Below, piece by piece: positions 39,891-52,965 of a stretch of DNA of 64,000 nucleotides; positions within the stretch are counted from its first letter, which is position 1; each line of letters opens with the position of its first letter. This DNA comes from Vanessa cardui (Eukaryota > Arthropoda > Insecta > Lepidoptera > Nymphalidae), in NCBI RefSeq assembly GCF_905220365.1, contig NC_061138.1, positions 5,781,814-5,845,813 on the forward strand, written 5' to 3'. The notes below the pieces were generated by a model. It saw only the letters and a program-made list of their open reading frames with translations, had not been told where the DNA came from and made no database searches. A program made the translations under genes and the position numbers.

Positions 39891-41399
39891 TAATGCAAGG
39901 TATATGTTGATTTATAATTTAAAAAATATATGTTGTTTATATGCGTTGCTGCAAATTTCTTGTCAATTAAGTTGAATGTGGAATTTATGAGGTTAAAAAT
40001 ATTAATATAAAGTATTAATGCACAATTAAAAGCGTATAAGGAGTGATATTTTAGAGGAATGCAATTATAACCGAGCAGGGTGTCAACTTGCATGTGTAGT
40101 GGTGTATGTTGTCTGCGCATACATTCAAATATTTGTATACACACGAGTAAGGTCAGGGTTGACACTGCGAAAAAATATTTTATTAATTGTGATGCCTTAA
40201 TAAGAAATGTTGTAAAAGATAAACAAAAATGTATCATAGACAACTGCCATCTATTATCAGTAAAAAGAAAACATAATAGTATATAGTTAGTATATATTTC
40301 GTTTTAAAATAAAATATATGTATATCGGATGAAAAAAATAAAACAATACATGTTACCTTTTAACTTAGATCTTACATAAGTACCTATATAATATAATACT
40401 ACTGCAGTGCATGCAAATAAATGTAGATTTATTCATAATTCACATTACAATCACACTGAATTATATACAGTAAGTCATTGCTATTTTATTCAACAATAGT
40501 TGTATAGAAAACTGTTGTTGTTAAAGCCGGAAGGTAGGCTCCTTACAATTATATAAATTCATAGATTAAGTTTATGACGTATGTCTCATTAATTAGTTAC
40601 TACAATAGCAAAAATAATGCTTGTAAATTAGGCGCTGTTGTAGTTAATATAATGTAGTATGTGTAAATTGTTTGTACTCTTTAAATGATAAGCATATCAT
40701 AGTGCCAACCCTAGTAGACACTTTGGTGTTACCGGACGTCACCCCCAAGGATTAGCGGCGTGACTATAGGATTACCACATTGGCCGCAAATGAAGAATTA
40801 CTGATTACAACCATCTATATATTATATTTACACCAAATCTAATAATATTTCAATAAATAAGCCACGTGTAAACAGCTGTTAATATCTACTTTTATTATAT
40901 TGAAAATGTATTCCACAACACACACTAATACAAACGTTCGAATTAAATGTACTGTGTATGAACAATGTTCTCTACTTTGAAATATATGTATGTTGTTGTA
41001 ATACGGGAAAATAAACATTGTAAACGTATGTGTGCAATAACATTAGTGTTTAAGTTCTAAAGTGAGTCGAAATTGCTTCAAAATCTAACGTATGAGTCAC
41101 TGCGGTTTGCGTTGTATGTCTCAAAGTCGCTCAGGAAACTTTTTGCACGTTCTAAACAATATTTCCAAACATACGTAACGATGTTTATGAGAAATATCTC
41201 TCATAAGTTAATATGTTCTAACCGAAGCAACAGCACATTACTTACTCATTCAAAATAATCCAAACAAACCGTCTTCCTTTGCGACACTTTGCGGTGCAAT
41301 TAATTTTACATATTCAAGTTCATAACTCACGTAACTCCCGCATCGCACGTCGTAAATAATGTCTAAATAAATTTCAAACTGTAACTGTGAACTTTTGTT
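39891..41399. other. AT-rich non-coding DNA
   Basis: The 117-codon reverse frame at 39890-40243 is low in complexity, begins in SINE remnants and has no recognisable domain. Nothing else is seen. Confidence 0.6.
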
Positions 41400-41760
41400 T
41401 ACATTTCAGATACGAAACGTCACAAGTATCCGAGTTTTGACAGATGGTCATAACGAACGAACTGGCGCAGCCACATTTACATATGCGCTCGGATGACGCC
41501 TGTCATACGGGAGCGTGATGGTGCGTTCCGGAATAATCCTCTTTTGATTTTGTCCGTTTTGCGTTCCGTTTTCAGCTCGTTTTTCGTGTGTCCGTCACAC
41601 AGTTTGCGTTAGTACTGACCACAGCTTAGGGCGCCGGCCATGCGGCGATGTGTGCGTGTGTGAGCTTTCTGCACGCGATCTCTTCAGGCTTAAACGAGTG
41701 GGGCGTGCGTCGGTGTGCGTATAAAGTTTACTTGTAGAAGTAGGAGGCTAGACTCATTGA
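41400..41760 (+). promoter_or_regulatory. CpG-rich block with splice-acceptor-like and TATA-like sites
   Basis: A pyrimidine-rich stretch ends in TTTACATTTCAG at 41398-41409, like a splice acceptor. A relatively GC-rich stretch with many CpG and GTGTG motifs follows. TATAAAG at 41720-41726 is followed by TCATT at 41754-41758. It could be a promoter, an enhancer or a non-coding exon; no coding frame supports an exon. Confidence 0.28.
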
Positions 41761-44700
41761 CTGCGGCCCTTATTGTATGAATGTGGAAAAATTATAGTCC
41801 ACCAATGTTTTGCCTGAAACAGCGATGCGCATTGTTTATGGTCTCAGTGTGGAGCACTTAAGTCTTCCAATATGCTCAGTCGTTAATGTCCACTCGCATT
41901 GTCTCGCGGCCATTATATTATACAAAGTACGATAATTAAAGACCAACTGTATTTGTTATATTTTCTTATTCTCCCATTTTAGTTATTACAACTTTGTTGG
42001 AAATATTTTCGTATTTACAGCTATTTTTATTGAGCATTATCACCATCAAAATTTTAATTTTACACCGAGACGAGTTAATGCGTTTCAAAAGTGTTCGAAT
42101 GAATATCTGAGACGAAATTGGTCATGAAGACTGGTAACGAAGATAACAAAACAATAATCGTTACACAAATACATGTATCATGTTAAGTCAAAACTTGGGT
42201 CGCATTCTCAAAGTTGAAATTGCACATTTATCTCATGAGCATGCGCGGGCCGCGGGTCCATTAAGAGATTTTTCTGAATCATAAATCTCACTTCGCCTCA
42301 TCTCGTCTCGATACAGATATGAGTAAACACTCGCTGATAAATCGAGGCTCTGTAGCGAATGAAATTGATAATTGATAAAATCCTCAGGCCAAGATTTTAT
42401 ATGAAAAAAATTGAATTCGATACTTTCATTATTAATTATAATTAATTAAAAAAAAAATGGATACATTTTTCTAACTCTTTATGTTTGTAAGACAATTTTT
42501 TTGGCATATATTCGGACGTAAGGAAAGGAACAAAAATATATTTCAATAAACAAACTACCAAGGAACCATTTTTCATTCTATGTATGTTAACTAAAATTTG
42601 ATTGAATCGTTCGAACAAAAACTTACACGGGGCATTATACTTGGTAATTATAAGTTACTCATTTAATTATTCGTTCCGTTTTGTACCGACAACACGGATC
42701 CCCGCCCAACATTCAGATCTAAGTACTACCGGCCATTTAACCTGTCTTAACCGAATAAAAGATCTTTTGTTTATGATCGCATGTGAACGAACTAATGAAT
42801 GAGTGAATGGATGTGTTTTATTGGCAGATCAAACAAATGATGGACGTAATTAAATATTAAAGACTTCATGCTTTAAGGATATTTCTGACATTTATCAAGA
42901 GGTATGTGTTCTTAGATTTATATTATATTTTTTATTCAATCTCAATCTTTAAAATGTTTTTCATTATTTGATAAAGAAAATAGCTTGCAGAATTATGGAT
43001 TACAGCTGTAATAGAGGTATTTATTGACGGATACATATTTTATTTCATAAATGGTTTATTTGATTCTATCACATTAAGAGTAAGACCTCCATGGATTTTC
43101 AATTTTGATACTTTACGCAGCGCACGGTACCGCAATCGTTTCGGATATAAAGTAATATTTATCCGAGAAGTGAAACCATTCCAAACACTTAAAGTATAGA
43201 ATTACACGCGTGGAATTGTTATAGTATAAAGTAATTGTGTTTATAAGGTCACCCTTCCACTATAACTTGTATTTTCTTAACGTCAAAGGAAATCGAATAA
43301 TTTCGCTCGACAATGCACCCTGTAGTTACACCATAATGGTTGTCCACTCGACCAGTTATATAAGTACAAAAATTAAATGGAATGGTTGCCATATGGCGTC
43401 CTACGGAAGTTGGTATCGTATAGCCCTTAAATATTATAATGAAACTCGCTCATTTCTCGTTGACCATCACAAAGGAGACAATGAGATACACGGCTGACGC
43501 GAACTCATCCGGAGGGCTTCTTTGAGTTTGATTTCATCTCGGTTTTGTTTCGGTAGGGAGTGCGATTTCACACTGAGGTTTTTATTAAATTGTCTTTTTT
43601 AATAAAAAAATATTTCTAGAAGATTATCACTTATTGTTAACAAATGTTTGTAATGTTGTTTATAATGTTATGAACTACGAGCCCATTTTTTATTGGCTCT
43701 GATCTTCTTCTGTGAAGAAGCCTTGGAGTTTACTTTAACTCCAATTCCCAACTCCAGCATGAAGAAAATCTTAGTTTTTTATCATTAATATTATTTTTCA
43801 TTATTGACTTTTAAATGTCAAAATGATTTGAATAACACATGTAATAAAATTATAAAACAACTGAAAGTTTTATTCCAAAAAATTAAGTTTGGATGGAATT
43901 GATATAAAATATAAATGCTATCGTAATATATTTTATACTTCTTAAACATAGAATCGTTATTTTATGTTATAAATAAAGTAAATGTATTAAAAGTATTGTA
44001 TATTCTTGTACCATTGTCAGTTATTGGCATTAAGAATTATTAATATATTTTATTCGTCTAATCGCGCCTATAATGTTTATAGCTTGAAGTCATATTAGAT
44101 TATGTATAATATATTAGTCTGTAAGAATGGGACGTTTTACTGCGTAACACGGACAATTGCAACGTAGTTTTTTATTACGGAGTGGTTAAAGAGGTTCGCG
44201 TCAGGCTGACTATTACAATGCAGTGTAATTCAGAGGATTTAAAAAAAGAAAAAACGAATGAAACTTATTTTTTCGATAGCATTTAAAATGATTACCAATA
44301 TAGTTGTATATAAGAAAACTCTAAGATATTCGATCAGACACGAACAGCGACTTGTAAAGACCAATTTAAGTGATGGTACAAATCGATATTTTTTATCGAT
44401 TTATAAATATTATTTTATTTATAATAGTAATGTACTTTAATTTCGATAAATAGAATAATGATATTCATACGTCCACAAATACTATTAATTTTTATGAAGT
44501 CGCGTATTCATTTTATTACGCGTGGGTCTAAAGCTGGCTACCTTTAAAATTGAAAGTGACGTAAGTGCTGTTTTAGTACGCAATCGTCGGGCGAAAGTCG
44601 TAAATCAAAGTTTTAGTGTCGAAATGTTGGGATGCTCGGGCCACTGGGGTGGCCGGTCTTAAACATTCCCTTTTAAAAAAATAAGTTAAAGAAACAATAT

Positions 44701-44984
44701 AACAATGTCCAGTTGTTGGAAACGTTCATGTATTGTTCGGGATCACGATGACTGCCTGCTAAAAAATATTTTCACGTTGACATTGTCTCGTGATGGGATA
44801 AATATATGGAGGTTTCAGAGTCTGCGAATATATTTGCTGCTCTGTTCACGGCAGCCGTGATAAAGAAAGACTACTCTGTTTTACTTTGTTTTTTAGATGA
44901 AATTCACCATCAGACTTGTAAGTTTATTAGATTGAAAAAATGTCTCACCTCTTATTTAACAATTCGTCGCTGGGCTTCGTTAGC
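41761..44984. other. AT-rich non-coding DNA
   Basis: No repeats recognised. A small inverted repeat AAATCGATA/TATCGATTT lies at 44380-44402. The 86-codon frame at 43237 has no known match. Confidence 0.6.
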
Positions 44985-45277
44985 GTTTTAGTGGTAAATC
45001 TGCTTATGTCTGCCTGAGTGTTAGGGATATAAAGTAGCCTGTATCCCTTCTTGTGAGTCAAGCTTGCTTCATACATATTATTTTCATCTTCAAAAAAATA
45101 ACGCACTTCCTTAAAGGCCAGCAACGTACCTGCTAGTCCCCTGTTGCTTCTGATGTCCATGGGCGGTGGTAGTCACTTTCCATCAGGTGAGTCATCACAG
45201 TGTAAGTTATCACAGTGTTTAGGCCGTGAAAGAGCAACAGACATACATATTTACTTTGACATTTATAATTTTAGTAT
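44985..45277 (-). repeat. F4 interspersed repeat, split by an F6 repeat
   Basis: The outer parts, 44985-45091 and about 45205-45277, match the reverse strand of F4 as seen at 61738 (AAAGTAGCCTGTATCCCTTC, CTTGCTTCATAC, then GTGAAAGAGCAACAGACA). The middle is an unrelated repeat. F4 resembles F3 in its start and in the GATGAAATTTGG motif. Confidence 0.68.
45092..45193 (-). repeat. F6 interspersed repeat inserted into F4
   Basis: The reverse strand reads CACCTGATGGAAAGTGACTA, CCGCCCATGGACATCAGAAG, then GCTGGCCTTTAAGGAAGTGC, matching 51433-51545. A 71-codon reverse frame over this junction is fortuitous. Confidence 0.7.
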
Positions 45278-47936
45278 AGATACTTGCACGTACCACCGAC
45301 ATATTCAATTTAATAACATCATATTAAATAATACTTATAAACCAAATTATAAAATTTGTTAATAAAAATGATTTTCATGTAATATCAAGATACAGTTTAT
45401 TGGCCTCATTTTGAAATCAGAGTTTATATTTATTCATAGTCATAATTGCTACTGAATATTTTCTCTCACATCAAAATTAATTGATTTTCTAAGGGTTCTA
45501 TTATTAAATAATATAGAAACGTTCAAATAAATATATAACAATTAGTACAAGTTAGTTGAATATTGGATAGCAAACATCACTTAGCAGTTGAGCTATCATC
45601 GTCGAAGTATAACAGCGTTGCATTCGAATTATTAATTTACCGCAGCCGTAAAACAGTATCCACAAAACCGACCACAATTCCCGAAGAACAGTCCAAATTA
45701 ACGGTACAATGCGCTAAAAAACATGTACAAACATTTAAGTTTCAAATTTAATCAAAAGATTTTCCATCTAACATTGATTTACAAGTTAAGATGATTCGAT
45801 AAATGTTTTTGTGTAGCAAACACAACACTATAGACGCTTTACTTGTACTATTATAGTAATTTTTATAACGATTAAATAAAAAAATGCAGTAAATAAAATT
45901 ATTTTTATCATTTTAGTATCTATTTTATATGGTATAAAATATTTGTGTATTAATGGAAAATCGATTATTTAATTAATGAATGAATATCGAATACACTTGT
46001 CATTACCCGAGTGTAATATATCGAAGCGAGTAAGAATCGAACTCGCTTATAACAAAGCATACTGTCTTGGTTCATTACGTTTGTTTTATATGGTGTTGGG
46101 CTATATTACAGTTCATATAGGATTGAATCATTAACATATTTGCAATATTCATGTATTATGACTTGGCATGAAATCTAATTCAAGCTGTTGCCAAGACTAG
46201 TCTTATTTAGTTCTTCTGAAATTTTGACAGCCGATACGTCAGATAACAGATTATTGATTATAAAAAAAAAAATAAAGAATGTTGTCTAAAAATTGTCTCG
46301 TTCTAATTAAAAGTAAGGCATAGACATAGGTCTCAGGATCAAGCCGCAGGTCGATACAAAGATATTGGTTATAATTGAAAGACTCTCAGTAACTGCCCGG
46401 AGTCTGAAATTTTGAAGTATGTGCTCTCGTTGATCCTGAACTTGAACTCTTTCCGGTCGTGTCAGATTTGCTGTCCCTATAGACAATGAGAGTGCGAAAG
46501 TAGAGAGTGCACCTATGTATTTTTGTATGTCTGACTGGCCTCTCTAGAGATTAATCCCTGTAATTGGTCAAGACTAGATTAGCGACATGAAAATGAAACA
46601 CAACAGAACATGCGAAGAGTTTCTATTGATACCAAATTCGATATTTTTTGTTTGATAAATTTTATATACAATAATCATACTAAGTTAAATTTAAAGATCG
46701 AAGACATCTATATTTTTTTACTAAGCAAAGTAAAGTAGTAAGTATAAGTGTGTTTCACGACAGTGCGATGTGGAATAATTCTATTAGAACAGAATCGAAA
46801 GTCAACTTTGAACTTGACCGTGTGATATTTAAAACTTGCTGCCTACGTAAAATTACAAGCATGGAACAAAATAGACAAAGTATCAGCCTTCCGAGCTAAG
46901 ACTACTTAAGGATGAGATTTAGTGTGTTTTTGCTTGGATTTGGACTTACGATCATCGTTTCAAACTTACCTGTTATTCCATTGTGCCCTCTCAGCGCTTA
47001 ATAAAATAGCATAGTTAATTATAAGATATTACAAATCACAAAACATTACAGGTTATCACGCTACATTTCATTTGTTATGATATGAACATTTTCGGTGATT
47101 CTGATTGGTTGTTTATAAAAAAAATCGTTGATCAATATTTTTAATTACACCATTTCATTAGTATTACGAAATTTATTCAAATAACATTTCACTTACAAAG
47201 TTTTTCTTATGAAACGTCTTACAAAGTAAGTTTTAAGAGTGACATTAAAAGTGTAAAATTGATGGCCGTCGCAGGTGGCCCAGATACAGTATCTCTGATA
47301 CATAAAAACTGTACCATTTACGAGAAGAAATGATCTCTACGAAAACATGGGGGTTGGAAGGCGATACCAAAAACATAAACTGTCCTTCCAGCCTGTTTGA
47401 GTACTGTCTGTTATACGCTTACAAGATAAGAGATAAGGATTTTAATAAGTATACAATGAAATAAAGTTTTAGAAACTTATTATAATTTATAAACAAAATA
47501 ACAGTTATTTCACAAAAGGGATTTATATTATTAATTTTCACTATCGGGACTAACAATCATCAATTATTTTATTTAAATGGTTTCTATATATTTACTGTCA
47601 GAGACAACAGATGTTTTATTGTTTTTCGGCAAGTGAAATTAGTAAAATTTATTATTATTATTAGTTTTTTAAATTATACTTACTTGAAATAATACTCAAA
47701 ATAAATTCTTTAAATGCACAACATTACAACTAGATACAGTTTGTCGGGGTTAAGAGTTGCTCTTACATTGTCAAAATTGGCAATACCTGTGTTGACAACA
47801 CTAACAACAACCTTAAGTTGCTAACAAAAAAAAATAGCATGTTGTGTGTTATTGAAAATGGCTTATCACTATAAACTGGTCAATATTTCAACAGTAAGAC
47901 ACTTATTCTTACAAATTAATTCTTACAAAATTGCAT
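45278..47936. other. AT-rich non-coding DNA
   Basis: No gene, repeat family or promoter-like element recognised. Confidence 0.6.
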
Positions 47937-48096
47937 TTCTGAGTTCAAGGGTGACTGGCCGAATATAATTACACAGGCACAAGGGACATTATATATATTA
48001 TACTATGATAGACTTATTTTGTAAAATTTTTTGATAGCCATTATCTATCTGTGATAGGGACAATTTACCATCAGACAGCATATTGCTCCAATTTCG
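47937..48096 (-). repeat. F2 interspersed repeat, strongly decayed
   Basis: The complement of 47970-47995 matches ATGTCCCTTGTGCCTGTA of F2, and 48045-48090 matches the CTGATGGTAAGTGGTC segment loosely. The intervening DNA is unrecognisable or replaced. Confidence 0.5.
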
Positions 48097-48737
48097 TTCC
48101 AATTTTAAATTATGATAAAAAAATCAACTGAGCAAATAGTTCGTATATATACTTTATTTAGATTACAAATCGTTTTATCATTATGAGTTGAAATATCCTT
48201 ATAATTATGACTCGATTGTTCTTTTCAAGTCAGTATAAATTTAAAGACACACAAAAAAGTTGAAACCGCATCACGTCAACGCGGACACATACAGTAATGA
48301 GGGTTTCCGACACAAAGGGTAATATTATAATATAGAGATACACTCGGCCACATGTTACCGTGTATAACACGAGACCACTCCATACTTGCATTACATTTTT
48401 AATTAAAAATACAGAAACCATTATGGGTGTTACACAAGCGTACGAGTGTTTTTCGTGTAATATTCTTCTAGTGGAGATATAAATAACTTTTATATTAAGA
48501 ACTATTACGTTAATTGATTAGACCCTATTAATAATATACCTAATCTATAATAGATGTAGGGTTTTCATAATACGGATGATTTACATATTTTTGCGTAAAG
48601 TGAGTAAAATTTCTAGGTTGAATTACCCGCAAAGTTTTACCTTATGGAATTTTTCTGGTGAAAAAATATTATAACTTCTGTGAAGAGTGCATATTGAGTA
48701 TATTGAGTATTTAAGTTTTTAATTAAAAGAGCCATAT

Positions 48738-48896
48738 GTACCGCCAATCAACAGCACCTTAGTATTGCTGTGTTCCGGTTTGAAGGGTGATCTTAGTTCC
48801 CAAGATTGGTGGCGCATTGGGCGCATTTTTATGGGCAGTGGTGACCACTTATTATCAGGTGGCCCATATACTCGTCCACCAACCTATAGTAAAAAA
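48738..48896 (-). repeat. F2 interspersed repeat, 5' part only
   Basis: The reverse strand carries TTGGTGGACGAGTATATGGG, CCTGATAATAAGTGGTCACC, CTTGGGAACTAAGATCACC and part of the TACCGCCAA block. The copy is incomplete at the F2 3' end. Confidence 0.75.
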
Positions 48897-49204
48897 GTAT
48901 GTCCATTTAAGAAGGGCCTATTTGGAAGGCCATATTTCTAATTAATAAAAAAATATCATAATATTTACGAATTAAATTCATATGTTCTTCTCACTTGTAT
49001 CGTTTATATGAGTTCGTATGTACACGTGTTTTCTGTATTGCGACTCATTTAGCCTGCGGTAACTGAACGCGTTGGTTCAGCCGTGCGGTGATATCCAACG
49101 GATCTTCATAATTAAAATCGTCTTTACATCTCAGTGCGATAGCTTGAGGTGAGGTTTAATTAAACTCATGGTTTTCATATTAGCTATTATGGCTCCAAAT
49201 GGTA

Positions 49205-49225
49205 CCTATAACCTATAACCTATAA
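49205..49225. repeat. Three tandem heptamers CCTATAA
   Basis: CCTATAA is repeated three times without interruption. This is a short simple repeat, not a telomeric TTAGG array. Confidence 0.9.
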
Positions 49226-49342
49226 TGTTTGTTTGTTATGTAAGAAAAGTATATAACTATGTAAGTCTAGTCAAGGCATTGTCAACAAGTCAATTTGCTT
49301 TGGCTCAAACTGAACTATTTATTGAATCATAATCTATGACAG

Positions 49343-49382
49343 ATCATGTCACATATTGGCATATCATGTCACATATTGGCAT
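49343..49382. repeat. Exact tandem duplication of a 20-base unit
   Basis: ATCATGTCACATATTGGCAT occurs twice, head to tail, without a difference. Confidence 0.95.
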
Positions 49383-50029
49383 TATGATGCCACAGACGGT
49401 TGGCACAGCCGTGGTAATGGTTTTGGTAACATATAATGTATACACTGTATAATAAATAGAAAAGTATGCATCTTATAGGAAGCTGTATTACGTCAATTAC
49501 AACTTTATCAAATATAAAATAGCTTAGTCTATATCCACCCTTAGAGTTCAAATTAGCTTCATGACAAATTTCATCACATCAGTCGGTCATGACAGAATTT
49601 TATATAAATAAACTACAATGACAATAATGATTACCAGGTCAATGGATGTAGTGAGCATATCTACAGAGCAAGTTTATGTCGGTGTGCGTCGTACGATAAT
49701 TTGTATAATAAAGAACTCCTCGTATAATTTATGATATTTTTAGCGCCGTATATTAAGGACTTTAATCACCGCTATCTTATCAGTATTCGCGCTTGGAATA
49801 ACGAGAGGTTTCGATATATCAAAAATTAAATCCATAATCTCGTCTTCGCACCATTCCTCCGGTCGCGAGGCTATAACGACACAATAAACGTATTTTATAA
49901 GCGCTCACACTTAACATTTATATCGCCTTATAAGTAGATCGAGAAATAATAAAACTAAAGAAGAGCGAACATCAAGAAAGCTATAACATCATTATCATAG
50001 CGAGTCGGCCATCTCTTTCCGATAGGTCT

Positions 50030-50310
50030 CACCCCTCCCTTGGCCCCGCCTATCGCGTATCGCCTCTGTCACCTGTATATCTCGAAACATTACACATATG
50101 CAAAACGTTCGCGCTCGCATCTCGCCACACACACAGCCTCCGCGCACACCAGCGTAGCGCGCCTGCAGCTTGCATTACGGCGGTGTGTACCCAGCTCGGT
50201 ATAAATCTGCAAGATAAAAATTGTGCTATATTGCGTCCCAGTGTGTTGCGCGGACTTGGTTTTCTTTTTTGTCGAGATAGTAGCCTGTAGGCGTTCCTAG
50301 TGAGTTGTTT
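50030..50310 (+). promoter_or_regulatory. Candidate promoter, CpG-rich with TATA box
   Basis: This is the most promoter-like block in the window. 50030-50190 is C/G-rich with many CpG and CACAC motifs. TATAAA lies at 50200-50205 and the initiator-like CCAGTG at 50238-50243. The spacing from TATA to the initiator (about 40 bases) is longer than the usual 30, so the start site is uncertain. The downstream DNA stays CpG-rich to about 50480 but has only a 62-codon frame (50305-50493) that resembles nothing known. If real, it would begin a non-coding first exon or lncRNA reading rightward. Confidence 0.35.
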
Positions 50311-51156
50311 GCACCTCGCACAGTGGTCGATATTTCACAATGCGGTGTCATCGACACGACGTCTTTACTAAAATATAGACGGTGCGAGGGTTATCTCGGA
50401 GGAATGCTAACTTTTCTGTTTCTATCTTTATCGGATTATGTGATAAATGTATTGGTTCGGTTCTGGGCTTCGAATTTAATACTTAAATTATGATGGAAAT
50501 ATTTAGATTTCTATTTTATTATAAGTATTATAAACGTATTGCTATATGAAATACTATACTGTTTTCGATTTATAAATAACAACTCTCAACTCTCCTAACA
50601 TCTATATATGTTTTTTATCAACGATGATAATTACAGAATGCCGTCTGAGTTGAGGCTTAAAAAAACAAATGAATGTATTTATAAATATATTATTTCAAGT
50701 TCAAGCCTGTTTGATTGTAAATAAAACATAATTATTGTTATACAAATGAATCAAAACAAGTTTACGATTCAGCAATTTTTCGTCATCCGTTCCATTTTGA
50801 ATGGCCATTAACTGAGCGATTTCAGTCACGGGGGCAACTGCAGTAATTATTCACATTGTAAACAGCTGCACTATAATTACATCTCTGATTCAACGTATTG
50901 TTCAAACGTCACAGCGTGATGTTTGAATGAGAAAATGTATCATTTTCGCAACAAAATATGATTGCGTGCAATTAATTTTATCAAGGTCCCTTTGTTACTT
51001 GCTAAATGACCGGTGACCGGTTATGTTTTAAAATATATTCATACATATTATTCGATAAATATATATTAAGTCTTGGTATGTTTATATTAATCTTTACGTT
51101 TGTGAACTCGTTTGATTGCTTCGGTTATCAAATACTTAAAATTAGCGTATACTTTA

Positions 51157-51352
51157 TTGTTAGTTAGGCTTACAAATGTTGGTAAGTGGACAACACTGGA
51201 ACATTAGTACAGTAGGAAATAATAACTTACATAACCAATTTACCACCAACATTGGCAGCTAAGATGTTACGTCCCTTGAGCCTGTAGTGGTTTATTCACC
51301 CTTTATATGGTAACACAAACATATTCAGTATTGTTATTTAATGGTAGAATCT
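51157..51352 (+). repeat. F2 interspersed repeat, decayed
   Basis: It contains CTAAGATGTTACGTCCCTTG and AGCCTGTAGTGG, then the GTTATTTAATGGTAGAATCT block in F2 order. The 5' GGTAAGTGGAC part is also visible. The 3' end is replaced by a CTGTCTGT repeat at 51352-51364. Confidence 0.65.
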
Positions 51353-51432
51353 GTCTGTCTGTCTGCAATGGGATTTAAATACTTTTCTGGATCTCTTCTT
51401 TCTTTCTTTCTATATTATTTTTTATGTTAATT

Positions 51433-51545
51433 GTGGCAAACGAGTAAGAGGCTCACCTTATGGAAAGTGCCCACCGCTCATGGACATCAGCAACACCAGG
51501 GGGCTTACAGGTGTGTTGCTGGCCTTTAAGGAAAGTGTACGTTCT
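51433..51545 (+). repeat. F6 interspersed repeat
   Basis: GGCTCACCTTATGGAAAGTG, CCACCGCTCATGGACATCAG, then TGTTGCTGGCCTTTAAGGAA. A repeat with this order is common in many Lepidoptera. It lies between an F2 remnant and a SINE fragment. Confidence 0.72.
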
Positions 51546-51586
51546 GTATTTAAGTTACAAACAGTAATTATCAATGCCGGGTACAG

Positions 51587-51655
51587 ACTTCCTCTCTTTT
51601 GAGGTGATTTGAAGCTTATTCCAACAGGCTATTCCAATCCAGACTGGTGAATAAA
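51587..51655 (-). mobile_element. SINE body fragment
   Basis: CTTCCTCTCTTTTGAGG, then CTTATTCCAACAGGCTATTC and AGACTGGTGA align loosely with the reverse-strand SINE body (CCTCTCCCATTAAGGAG, TATTCCACAACGCTGTTCC). It is short and decayed. Confidence 0.45.
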
Positions 51656-52965
51656 CAATTAATATTTCATTTAACATAAGGATATTTTGGTTTACCCCCA
51701 AACACAAGATGATTTAGTTTTATAAGTGAATTCTGTATCTGTTGAATCTTTATGCTCCACACGAAAATTAGAAAGTATTGTATAAATGCTGATTATATAA
51801 TAATTAACAACGAATTAATACACAAACACACACACATTCATCAAATCATTAATTGGCATTCGGCTGTTCAGAGGTAATACTTAAACTCACGTTACCTTAT
51901 ATGGAGTTCAATGAAACAAATGATCAAATTGACCTTCAGAACACATCATTTAATATTTTTGGCGGTTAATTACAGTTGTAATCGTACAACACTTATGTAT
52001 AATTTCATTTTATAATGACTATGTTTTAGAAACTATAACGCACACTCGGTGATTACCTTCGCTTACCGTTCCTGTAATTAAACATTTTAATAACTGTACC
52101 GCTTAAGCTTTGTTTTCATGTGTTATTATCGTGCATAAAGTTCTGTGTAATTTTTTTTTGTTTGTACTTTTATATGGTTCCGCAGTCTTTATTTATCTGT
52201 GTATTTTTTTCCAACATTAATATCTGTATCAGATTTTATAGAGTTGACAAATCTCCATTGATTTTAAATATATATTAATTGGGCACATGAAATCCTTCTC
52301 ATTTTAAATTAAATTCCGAATTCAAAAAGGCAGATAGATACCATTTTTTTTTAAATAATGTACTCGAAGTTTATTAACCCATATATATACACACAATTAT
52401 TAAGCTGTTTATTTCTGTATGTATGTATATGCCACAGCTAACAAAACATTTTAATTTTTTTTTCACTGATATCATATGTATATTATGTAAGTATAATCAA
52501 TACATAACAACAAAATAAAACTCATATAATATTTTATGTAATATAATTATCGATCGATTGACGCATCCCTTGTGACGTAAGAGTTGAACGTTCCATTCCC
52601 ACGGTCGATCATTAAAAGCAATCTTAATTAGAAAAATAAATATATTGCAACGTGAAAAGAAACGTACCTTAACGAATATTTAAATAACCGCCAGCAGTGT
52701 CACGCTTGCTTCAAATGAGCGAACTCTGTACTAATTACTGTGGATTGCTCGACGACAATTTATTTCTCATTAGTGGACTGGCATTGCGGCCTTCCACGGA
52801 TTTCGGTCGCCCACCTCATGTAATGACGATTATTTTAATTTTGCTAATAACACTTTAATTACAAACCTCAGCGAGGCCGTTCGTATTGTGTTGACTTATA
52901 GTCTCATAAAAATTAAAACTTTTGAAATTAACGATTATAATCAAAACAGCCGCACGCAAATATTT

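Noticed and set aside
39890..40243. 117-codon frame on the minus strand
   Set aside because: Ends in a decayed SINE, is AT-driven in composition, and resembles no known protein.
44380..44402. 9-bp inverted repeat with ATCGAT cores, DREF-like
   Set aside because: Short and AT-rich, expected by chance several times in a window this size.
49205..49225. Telomere-like repeat
   Set aside because: The unit CCTATAA differs from the insect telomere repeat TTAGG and occurs only three times.
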